DNA of 15,567 nt, taken from contig CP070627.1 in assembly GCA_020355945.1 (NCBI GenBank), positions 5,575,676-5,591,242 on the forward strand, in the 5' to 3' direction. This document shows, piece by piece, positions 6,754-13,601 of this stretch. The notes beneath the pieces were generated by a model. It made no database searches, was not told the origin of the DNA, and saw nothing but the letters and a program-made list of their open reading frames with translations. The position numbers and the translations under genes were made by a program. The DNA is from Candidatus Aminicenantota bacterium (GTDB lineage: Bacteria > Acidobacteriota > Aminicenantia > UBA2199). Within the stretch, counting starts at the first letter, position 1. Every line of letters begins with the position of its first letter.

Positions 6754-7479
6754 ATGGCGTTAAATTCTAAAATAGAGTGGACAGAAACCACCTGGAATCC
6801 AATAACAGGGTGTACCAAAATAAGTACTGGCTGTAAAAATTGCTATGCCGAACGAATGGCTTTACGTTTGCAAGCCATGGGTAATTCCAATTATATCAAT
6901 GGCTTTAAACCTACAACCCATGAACATATTTTAGATAAACCACTACATTGGAAAAAGCCACAAATGGTATTTGTAAACTCTATGAGTGATTTATTTCACG
7001 AAGAAGTTCCACTGGATTTCATCCTCAAAGTATTTGATGTAATGCGTGAGGCATCCTGGCATACTTTCCAGGTTTTAACAAAACGTTCGAAACGTTTAAT
7101 GGAGTTAGATAATCGGATTAATTGGCCATCAAATGTTTGGATGGGAGTAAGTGTGGAGAGTGAAGCATATAAGTATAGAATTAGTCATCTACGCAAAACT
7201 CATGCAGAGGTAAAATTTTTGTCAATTGAGCCGTTACTTGGACCTTTAGGCAAACTGGATATGTATAACATTGACTGGGTTATTGTCGGTGGTGAATCCG
7301 GACCTAAAGCAAGAATTATGGAAGAAGCATGGGTGATTGATATTCGAGATCAATGTATCGCTTCGGAGATACCTTTCTTTTTTAAACAATGGGGTGGTGT
7401 TGTAAAAAAAAGAACAGGTCGCTGTCTTGAAGGGAATTACTGGAATCAATTACCTGCTCAAAGTAATTTATATGGATAA
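6754..7479 (+). CDS. DUF5131 (phage Gp37/Gp68) family three-Cys-motif protein
   Basis: The 241-residue protein begins 2 nt after the TcmP stop, with GGGAG (6743-6747) as ribosome binding site. It is a full-length Gp37/Gp68-like protein: KIEWTETTWNPITGC opening, cysteines C20-x6-C27-x2-C30, MSDLFHEEVP (77-86), VLTKRS (107-112), WMGVSVES (129-136), IVGGESG (177-183) and FFFKQWGG (208-215). The Cys spacing and the GGES segment resemble radical-SAM 4Fe-4S sites and the GGE motif, so an iron-sulfur, SAM-dependent reaction is a reasonable inference, not an established activity. With TcmP it forms a two-gene unit. It ends 15 nt from the stop of the convergent NACHT gene, with no terminator between, so the transcripts probably overlap. 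Confidence 0.9.
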   Translation: MALNSKIEWTETTWNPITGCTKISTGCKNCYAERMALRLQAMGNSNYINGFKPTTHEHILDKPLHWKKPQMVFVNSMSDLFHEEVPLDFILKVFDVMREASWHTFQVLTKRSKRLMELDNRINWPSNVWMGVSVESEAYKYRISHLRKTHAEVKFLSIEPLLGPLGKLDMYNIDWVIVGGESGPKARIMEEAWVIDIRDQCIASEIPFFFKQWGGVVKKRTGRCLEGNYWNQLPAQSNLYG

Positions 7480-7494
7480 AAGCGTTGGATAAAA

Positions 7495-10400
7495 TCAGGA
7501 TGATGCTTTTGCAATAAGTTTCTCCAGTAATAAACGCTCCTCTTCCCGAACAACGCCATTAATTTGCATTCCCTGGCACTGCATGGCGATTTTGAGTTCC
7601 AACGGATCACATTTTAATTCTCCCTTTTGGTTAATCGTGATCAGACTGAGTTTTTTATCAAATCCACCGAAGATAATTCTCTCTTCATCTATAAAAGCAA
7701 TATCTTTGATCGTCTTTTCATGGAATTTTTCTTTAAATAATAAGCTGGCTTCCCATTCATCGAGATTTATATCCCATATTTGAATTGCCCCGTTTTTTTG
7801 TCCCACACCACAACGATATTGTCCGGGCAAATGTCTACACCGGTGAGTGTTTAAACAAGTAATATATTCCCCTTCTTGTAATTGTACCGGAAGGTTTTCA
7901 CGCTTTTTTGAAGAAATATCAATCAACTGGATCCCTGTTTTTTCATCATAGATAATAAAAGCTTTATCGTCCAGGTGATCGTAATGAATAGATAAAGGGA
8001 TGCCAATTGATTTGATGATTTCTTGTTTTTTTAAATGGACTAGATGGAGTATATTTTGACTATCTTTCACTTCCAGGAGCAGCAGGGCATCGAGGGATGC
8101 TTTTATTAATTTCACGTCGGATTTTATATCAAATATTGACTTTCTCAGCAGCTCGTTATTCTCATTATCATAGTAAGCCAGGTATTGACCAGCCAGTATT
8201 GTCATGTCATTTCCAGGTAGAGCTATTAATTTAATGTTTCTTAATTTTTTGTCTTTATAGAGAATTTTGGAATATGGTGTAGGAACCCGTTCATAAATCC
8301 ATTCACGAATGACTCCATCGCTGTATGAAACATAAACGTTTCTCCCGGGAGATACCCCAATTGATTCTATTTCGGAAGTCTCTTCCAGGCGAACTCCGGT
8401 GAGGTTGCAATTGGAAAAAATGGAATTTTTAAAATTGACATTATCTAAATTGACATATTGCAAAGAGGTATTGGAGAAGTCTTTCCCTGACAGGTCTGCT
8501 TCTGACAGGTTTGCCCCATCAAATATTAAGTTTGACCAATCTGTCCCTGGCAAAGAACCTTTGTACCGGTAAAGCAGGTTAACCGCATTACATCCCAAAT
8601 ACCCTATATTTAGCTTTTCCATATTATTAAGGTTTTTTGTGGTTCGGATCAAATTTAAAAGGTTTTCTTCGTATTCAAAGTCATCTTTTTTCATTAATTC
8701 GCTGGCAAAGAAAACGATTTCATGGTTTAGCGAATAGTTCTTTAAAAACTCTCTGGCTTCCTTTAAATTGTTCTTCAACATTTTACATACACCGCGTGCC
8801 ACAAAGTATTCTCTCATTGAACGATGGCAAAAATCCACCGGCCACTTTTTCGATTCGGATTCCTCATTGGGTTTGATGCGTCGCAGCAGGGAGCGCACTG
8901 CAATACGTGCGGTTTCATCTTCACTGGTGGTCTCATCGTCAACCGTCATGGTCCACAGGCGTTTTCTTAACTCCAGGGGGCCTTTAAATTCAGACAAATA
9001 AACGTATTCTTCATTGGATTGATGAAGCCTGACAGCTATCTCTTCGAGTATTTCCATCATATTTTTAATAACTGCTGTTGGCGGTGTTTCCAATTTTTCG
9101 TCTTCAAGTAGTTCATCTTTACGTTCCAGGGATTTTTTTGTATAGGTTTCATACAGGATCAACTCATTCAAATTTTCTTCCGGGAGTTCTTTTAAAGAAG
9201 CCTTCACCATTTCCAAATACAATGGTTTTGATGCCAGACCGATGGGGTCATGATAATTTCTCAGCTTTTTAAATTTTTCTTCGGAATCTATTTCTTGTGC
9301 ATATTTGTTTAAGTGGTCTTCGGTGGTTTTCCTGTCGATAGGAGACAGGTGAAGCAGTTGAGGATTCCCGATTCTCTGGATCAATCGATCCTTGTCTTGT
9401 TGATTTTCAAAAAAATGTTTACGAGATGTTATTAATAATTTTACATCAAAGAATTCATTATTATAACATTCAATTAGCTCATTGATATTCCTGAATACTG
9501 TTTTATGATCCAGTTTTTTTGAAATTTCATCAAAACCATCAAATATGGCCAGGATCCTGTATTTTTTCAATTTCAGGGTGTTCCATCCGTCAATATCGGC
9601 ACCGAATTCTTCTAATCTCCTGCGCACAAAATCTCGACTGTTTTTAACAGTCTCAAGTCCAAAATCTTTTAGTGAAAACCGTATCGGGATCCAGCCTGTG
9701 GATGGTGATTCCAGGAATTTTTCAATAAGCTTCCTGGCCAGGAGATATGTAAAAACGGTTTTGCCATCTCCAAATTCCCCCAACAGGATAAGGCTTGGAT
9801 CCGTATTCACAGGTTTCTCCAGCCAATCTAAGACTTTTTCTTCTAATGTTTGGGCGAGTTCTGCTCCGGATTCATCCTTGCACTTTAATGCCACATGATG
9901 TTGATAAAGATTTTCCAAATCACTTGAATCTCCATGTAATCTTAATTTAAGGGGATTACGCAGGTAATCCATCCATCCTTTGGAAAGTCGAAGAGGTGGT
10001 TCCAATTGACGTTTCCAAAATTCAATGTTTTCCCTTTTTTGTTTTTCATCCCAATCTTTCGGGTGTGCTTTTCCTTTGGGGGGTTCAAAAAATTTATCGT
10101 AGATTCCAGGGTTTACAGCGAAAAAATTGGCAATTTTGGTTTCCGGTGTCCAGAGATGGACATTAAATGGGTATTCACCCACCTTTTCCCACAGCTTTAA
10201 AATGCGATTCAGTTCATTGGTTGCATTGGTACGTGGGCTGATAAGTATCCAATGGTCCACATCGGAAAAATAACTGTCTGCTTTCACGGCATCCAATTTT
10301 CCCGCGATATCTTCTAATTTTATATTATCCGTATAATTTTTACACTCTATCAGCAGCTTAAGTTTCCTGTTACCTTTTAGCTCACAAATAAATTCCAGGT

Positions 10401-11334
10401 CATAGCCAAATTGAAGACCACCTTTTTGCCGCCTTTCCTTTAAAAGGAAGATATCGCAGGATTTTTTGCATTCCTTAAAAAAATCCTGGAATAAAGTCAT
10501 TATCGCTTGTTCTAACTCTTTACCCTTTTGTCCTGATGTTTTATCTTCTTGTTCGTCTTTAATATCTGGTATTTCATCGGCCTCTTGTGTGATCCCGGTA
10601 TATTCTTCATCAATATTTTTGAGTTCGAATTTGTTACGGGAAGAGAGAGTTTGCCATACCTGTCGTCTCCATTCGATTTGCCCTATTTCCCGTTTCCAGT
10701 TTTTTTCCTCATCATTGGATGTCTTATCCAGGTTGTAAAGAAAACCGAATTCTTCTTGTAGGCGCTGCTTTAATTCTGGATGCAACTCGATTGCCTTTAA
10801 AAGGCATCTTTTTCCGTCAAAATATCGTTTTTTTGATATATTCTCACGTGCCTCTTCTTCATTTAGTTTTATTTCTTTGTTTATAGATGAGATAATATAT
10901 TTATTTGTTGATGAACCGTAATATTTATCGATAGTTTCTATAATAGAAATTTCAGGTGCAATCACTGCCTGGATTCTTAAATTGATACTGAAGCGAATCT
11001 CCTCTTGTACAAATAGATTCGACGGGTCCGCCATTGCAAGAGTAAGAATGGTACCAATCCTATGAACCGGCATCACCAAATGCTTTCGAGCTATTGCAGG
11101 TTCTATCAATTCCAACACTTTTTCGTCGATATCGAATTTTGACAGCCTGATTGAAGGATAACCGAATTGATTACTCAGGGCTAGTGCGACCTCTTCTTCT
11201 GTTGCATATCCTAATCGAATAAGAAGACTTCCCGATTTTCCCAGTTCTTTCTTCTGCACCTCCAACGCATGTTGAAGTTGTTCTTTAGTTATTGCATTTT
11301 TCTCCATTAAAAGTTCACCAATTTTTTTTGCCAT
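7495..11334 (-). CDS. NLR-like NACHT NTPase with MshEN, nuclease-like, pentapeptide and propeller domains
   Basis: This is a 1279-residue cytosolic protein. Residues 1-140 are a GspE/MshEN-type domain: two 24-residue motifs (4-27 and 33-56) end in Gln and are separated by five residues; MADPSNL (101-107) follows, and DKYYG closes it. A helical linker spans ~145-260. Residues ~265-410 look like a PD-(D/E)XK nuclease: GYDLEF (D312), then LIECKNY (E330, K332). The NACHT NTPase has GEFGDGKT (519-526, Walker A), IFDGFDEI (597-604, Walker B), LLITSRKH (633-640, sensor 1), GLASKPLYL (699-707) and the winged-helix motif FCHRSMREYFVA (835-846). Pentapeptide repeats occupy ~931-983. A WD/propeller-like tail spans ~990-1250 (GAIQIWDI, GVIREWIY). 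This is sensor-switch-effector logic as in Avs and bNACHT defence proteins: the tail would sense, NACHT oligomerise and the nuclease cut. That role is inference. The start is supported by AGGGAG 10 nt upstream. Confidence 0.9.
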   Translation of the reverse strand: MAKKIGELLMEKNAITKEQLQHALEVQKKELGKSGSLLIRLGYATEEEVALALSNQFGYPSIRLSKFDIDEKVLELIEPAIARKHLVMPVHRIGTILTLAMADPSNLFVQEEIRFSINLRIQAVIAPEISIIETIDKYYGSSTNKYIISSINKEIKLNEEEARENISKKRYFDGKRCLLKAIELHPELKQRLQEEFGFLYNLDKTSNDEEKNWKREIGQIEWRRQVWQTLSSRNKFELKNIDEEYTGITQEADEIPDIKDEQEDKTSGQKGKELEQAIMTLFQDFFKECKKSCDIFLLKERRQKGGLQFGYDLEFICELKGNRKLKLLIECKNYTDNIKLEDIAGKLDAVKADSYFSDVDHWILISPRTNATNELNRILKLWEKVGEYPFNVHLWTPETKIANFFAVNPGIYDKFFEPPKGKAHPKDWDEKQKRENIEFWKRQLEPPLRLSKGWMDYLRNPLKLRLHGDSSDLENLYQHHVALKCKDESGAELAQTLEEKVLDWLEKPVNTDPSLILLGEFGDGKTVFTYLLARKLIEKFLESPSTGWIPIRFSLKDFGLETVKNSRDFVRRRLEEFGADIDGWNTLKLKKYRILAIFDGFDEISKKLDHKTVFRNINELIECYNNEFFDVKLLITSRKHFFENQQDKDRLIQRIGNPQLLHLSPIDRKTTEDHLNKYAQEIDSEEKFKKLRNYHDPIGLASKPLYLEMVKASLKELPEENLNELILYETYTKKSLERKDELLEDEKLETPPTAVIKNMMEILEEIAVRLHQSNEEYVYLSEFKGPLELRKRLWTMTVDDETTSEDETARIAVRSLLRRIKPNEESESKKWPVDFCHRSMREYFVARGVCKMLKNNLKEAREFLKNYSLNHEIVFFASELMKKDDFEYEENLLNLIRTTKNLNNMEKLNIGYLGCNAVNLLYRYKGSLPGTDWSNLIFDGANLSEADLSGKDFSNTSLQYVNLDNVNFKNSIFSNCNLTGVRLEETSEIESIGVSPGRNVYVSYSDGVIREWIYERVPTPYSKILYKDKKLRNIKLIALPGNDMTILAGQYLAYYDNENNELLRKSIFDIKSDVKLIKASLDALLLLEVKDSQNILHLVHLKKQEIIKSIGIPLSIHYDHLDDKAFIIYDEKTGIQLIDISSKKRENLPVQLQEGEYITCLNTHRCRHLPGQYRCGVGQKNGAIQIWDINLDEWEASLLFKEKFHEKTIKDIAFIDEERIIFGGFDKKLSLITINQKGELKCDPLELKIAMQCQGMQINGVVREEERLLLEKLIAKASS
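7509..7525 (+). repeat. 17-bp direct repeat, copy 1
   Basis: TTGCAATAAGTTTCTCC here is identical to 11849-11865; the next three bases are AGT here and GGT there. This copy lies inside the 3' end of the NACHT reading frame (encoding EKLIA on the - strand). Confidence 0.5.
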
Positions 11335-11337
11335 TTA

Positions 11338-11357
11338 CTTAAATCTCCCTATTTAAG
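11338..11357 (-). promoter_or_regulatory. hairpin presenting the NACHT ribosome binding site
   Basis: On the mRNA strand CTTAAAT pairs with ATTTAAG around the loop AGGGAG, which is the Shine-Dalgarno sequence. The ATG comes 3 nt after the stem. The stem is 7 A/T-rich pairs with one G-C, so it is weak and could open or close with small changes. The palindrome could equally be a DNA operator between promoter and gene. Confidence 0.45.
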
Positions 11358-11380
11358 CAAACATTATTAATCATAGAAAT

Positions 11381-11409
11381 ATTTTAAAGGAAAAATGAAC
11401 ATATTTCAA
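11381..11409 (-). promoter_or_regulatory. promoter of the NACHT gene
   Basis: On the - strand TTGAAA (11404-11409) and TAAAAT (11381-11386) are 17 bp apart, each one base from consensus. This predicts a short leader of about 40 nt that includes the ribosome-binding-site hairpin, and makes the NACHT gene independent of the Rpn remnant upstream. Confidence 0.65.
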
Positions 11410-11462
11410 TCAAAGGGAGCAATTTTTTATTCGCTTTTTCTTTCCCTTGCACTGAAAATGTG

Positions 11463-11741
11463 TTAATTCATTAAGCCTTTGATTTCTTCTTCGGTGAGTT
11501 CCGTGCACTTGATAATGGTTTCGATAGGGAAATCTTCATTTAACATTCGTCTGGCTGTCTCAAATTTTTCCTTTTTCACACCTTTTTTTTCTCCTTTTTT
11601 TTCTCCTATTCTTTCTCCTATTTTTTTTCCTTTTTTTTCTCCTATTCTTTCCCAACTGGTTACGTATGGCATTTTATTTTCCTCCTCAAATTTGATGATT
11701 TTAATGCTGCTTGCCGGGTTTGTTTCTTCTTCGCACTCATG
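11463..11741 (-). pseudogene. truncated Rpn-family (PD-(D/E)XK) transposase/nuclease remnant
   Basis: The intact-looking ORF is only 69 codons (ATG 11670-11672, behind GAGGAGG). It reads MPYVTSWERIGEKKG..., then Gly-Glu-Lys repeats, then an ETARRMLNEDFPIETI tail ending EEEIKGLMN. This is the typical C-terminal tail of Rpn-family recombination-promoting nuclease / putative transposase proteins, normally ~250-320 residues. The same frame stays open 23 codons further upstream, with residues (KIIKFEEENK) that look like the family's preceding segment, before a stop at 11742-11744. The catalytic N-terminal domain is missing. I read it as a decayed 5'-truncated copy. A small translated product cannot be excluded, given the good ribosome binding site. 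Confidence 0.65.
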
Positions 11742-11848
11742 CTATTAATAATACATTAAAAAGGAGCAAATTTCAATTTTTATCTTGCAGAAGCCGACTC
11801 TGTTTTTATCGGAAGTTTACAAATTTACAAGCACCGTGCACAGTAAGG

Positions 11849-11865
11849 TTGCAATAAGTTTCTCC
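11849..11865 (+). repeat. 17-bp direct repeat, copy 2
   Basis: Second copy of the repeat at 7509, in non-coding DNA beyond the Rpn remnant. The two copies bracket the NACHT gene and the remnant (about 4.3 kb). Chance identity is possible in AT-rich DNA. Confidence 0.5.
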
Positions 11866-11913
11866 GGTTTTCTCTCAGAAGTTATAAAAGTATTATGTTC
11901 TTGCCTTCGGCGA

Positions 11914-11947
11914 CCAGGGGGCGCTTTTTGAAAAAACTGCCCCCTGG
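11914..11947. repeat. GC-rich long hairpin, REP-like or terminator
   Basis: CCAGGGGGC (11914-11922) pairs with GCCCCCTGG (11939-11947), and the loop contains facing T5 and A6 runs that can extend the stem. It lies 17 nt past the stop of the secreted-protein operon on the - strand, so it may end that transcript, yet no U-tract follows it on that strand. Its GC-rich arms in AT-rich surroundings resemble a dispersed palindromic element. Confidence 0.5.
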
Positions 11948-11963
11948 ACCCCCACAAAAACTT

Positions 11964-13601
11964 TTACCCTTTGCTGCTTAGTTTTATTTCTAATTTCATT
12001 GTCACCCGCACCGCTTTTCGTTTGGGTGTTGCCGGAAGAAAAATCTCCCGGGTAAATTCCTCTTCAGCCACTGATTTATTACCTTTTACCTCGATAGGCA
12101 GCTCAAAATATTCCTTTTGCGGATTGGATAACTCTGTTACCCGAGTAAAAAACCATTCACCATTCATCAAGGGAAATTCCAGGGTGCCTGGAATGGGTAA
12201 AGGCGCATGCTCTCCAATAATGACATAATACCCTTTGGCTTTAAGTTTATAATCATATCCCGGTTTCTCAACCTTTATCTCCATTTTATCAGCCTTAGCT
12301 TTTCCTTCCAGGTAAATCAGTACTGTCTTACGGGAAACCGGGGGGAGAGCACTTCTACAAAATGCAAGGGTAAAAGAAGCAGGAAGGGCAAAAGGCACCA
12401 TGGTTATACTGCAGCCTATGTCTTTGGCTTTGCCATTGAGTTCTCCTTTGAGATAAACCGCCGGGTCATGGGGTTTGCGCTTCTGGAAAATCAACTCCAT
12501 TTTCCCTGTCAATTTATAAGTCATGGTAAAAAACGGGGCACCTTTATGAAGAAGTTCCAACTTATAATCTCCTTCTATTTCCCCTTTATACAGTGTACAG
12601 AATTTGGCCATTAGTTCTTCAAACATGGCTTTGGATAGGCTGGTAAAGGTGGCGACAGCAAAATTTAAGATGCCAATGACAGAAGCGCCCATCACTGCAG
12701 CGCCGATAATATTACATACCGTACCGATGGTCTGTGCGGTTACAAAATCCAGGCCCTGGGTTCCTTTGGCTACTAATAAGTTAAGTGCGATCTCTTCTAA
12801 TGCCGTGCCTACAAAATTGGTAATAAAATTCAGCCGGTTAAAAAGGTCGGCAGACACCTTCCATTCATGGCACCACTGGGTCTCTTGTTTGCTCTTCTCA
12901 AAAAGAGATTCCAGGTGTACCATCTCTGCTTTGATTTGCGTTGATGTTTGCACTGCTTTGGCTGCCACTTTCCTCAACGCTGCTTGTGCTGCCGGGGGAA
13001 TCGCGGCGGCATTTGCTTGCAAAGCATCCTCCATCTGCTTTACAGCCGTATCAAGCGTTGTATAAAGTCGAGCCAGTGTTTCCAGCTTGTTGATAAGCTC
13101 CTCAGCCTCGGTTATCATTGTATCCTTCCCGGGAAATGCAGGATAATTGGCCAGTTGATTTTTTAAATATCTGGAAGAATCCAGTGAGATTTGATCGACA
13201 GCATCCAGGTCTTTTACCAAAGGTACCATAAAAACAACAGCAGAAACAGTAAAGGTGTCTTTGTCATTCTGAGACGTACCATCTTTCCATACGGTAACCT
13301 CCCATTCACCGACTTCATCGGTCTCGTTGAACAAAAAATCATATTCACCATTGGTATTGGCTTGAACACGTCGGGTAATGGTTTTCCCGGATTGAGGGGT
13401 GAGGAATTCCAACCGCGCATAAGTGGTACCCCTGGGTTTTGGTTTGACAAACCCATATATACGAACTTCACTGCCCAGGTAACACTGGTCAGGTTCGATG
13501 TATACCTCTACATCCTGGGCCATGCCAATGTTTATTTGTGAAAGGACCAGCAGCCCAAAAATTACAATTTTTAAGAGCATTAAATGGTTTTTGGGTTTCA
13601 T
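11964..13601 (-). CDS. secreted protein: Ig-like domain, coiled coil, hydrophobic helical core, beta-rich tail
   Basis: I do not recognise a characterised family. The 545-residue protein has a Sec signal peptide (charged start, hydrophobic 9-21, cleavage near GMAQ, 26-29). Residues ~30-122 look like a bacterial Ig-like or macroglobulin-type beta-sandwich (VEVYIEPDQCYLGSEVRIYG; GEWEVTVWKDG). Residues ~130-245 are long Ala/Glu/Lys/Gln helices with heptad character. Residues ~254-335 are apolar helices with Gly/Ala patches (VCNIIGAAVMGASVIGILNF at 295-314). Residues ~340-545 are beta-rich and Lys-rich. Its ATG overlaps the upstream stop (ATGA, 13598-13601), so it is translated with the 13598-15184 gene and likely acts with it in the envelope or outside. 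The coiled-coil plus hydrophobic-core pattern could suit a membrane-active protein, but that is speculation. Confidence 0.75.
   Translation of the reverse strand: MKPKNHLMLLKIVIFGLLVLSQINIGMAQDVEVYIEPDQCYLGSEVRIYGFVKPKPRGTTYARLEFLTPQSGKTITRRVQANTNGEYDFLFNETDEVGEWEVTVWKDGTSQNDKDTFTVSAVVFMVPLVKDLDAVDQISLDSSRYLKNQLANYPAFPGKDTMITEAEELINKLETLARLYTTLDTAVKQMEDALQANAAAIPPAAQAALRKVAAKAVQTSTQIKAEMVHLESLFEKSKQETQWCHEWKVSADLFNRLNFITNFVGTALEEIALNLLVAKGTQGLDFVTAQTIGTVCNIIGAAVMGASVIGILNFAVATFTSLSKAMFEELMAKFCTLYKGEIEGDYKLELLHKGAPFFTMTYKLTGKMELIFQKRKPHDPAVYLKGELNGKAKDIGCSITMVPFALPASFTLAFCRSALPPVSRKTVLIYLEGKAKADKMEIKVEKPGYDYKLKAKGYYVIIGEHAPLPIPGTLEFPLMNGEWFFTRVTELSNPQKEYFELPIEVKGNKSVAEEEFTREIFLPATPKRKAVRVTMKLEIKLSSKG

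Larger units (their letters stand above)
11742..11963. other. intergenic region between the Rpn remnant and the secreted-protein operon
   Basis: I see no gene. It holds the second 17-bp repeat, a small GCAC-C-GTGC palindrome (11831-11839) and the large hairpin at 11914-11947. Short frames in it have no ribosome binding site. Confidence 0.5.

Noticed and set aside
7480..7494. Search for a bidirectional terminator between the convergent DUF5131 and NACHT genes
   Set aside because: Only 15 bp with no inverted repeat; transcripts must end inside the opposing gene.
11580..11645. Tandem T-rich repeats, considered as a microsatellite or CRISPR-like array
   Set aside because: They are codons for Gly-Glu-Lys repeats, typical of Rpn-family tails; units are too short and irregular for CRISPR and have no spacers.
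11479..11748. Plus-strand Phe/Ser/Pro-rich frame
   Set aside because: Low-complexity reflection of the Gly-Glu-Lys repeats of the Rpn remnant.
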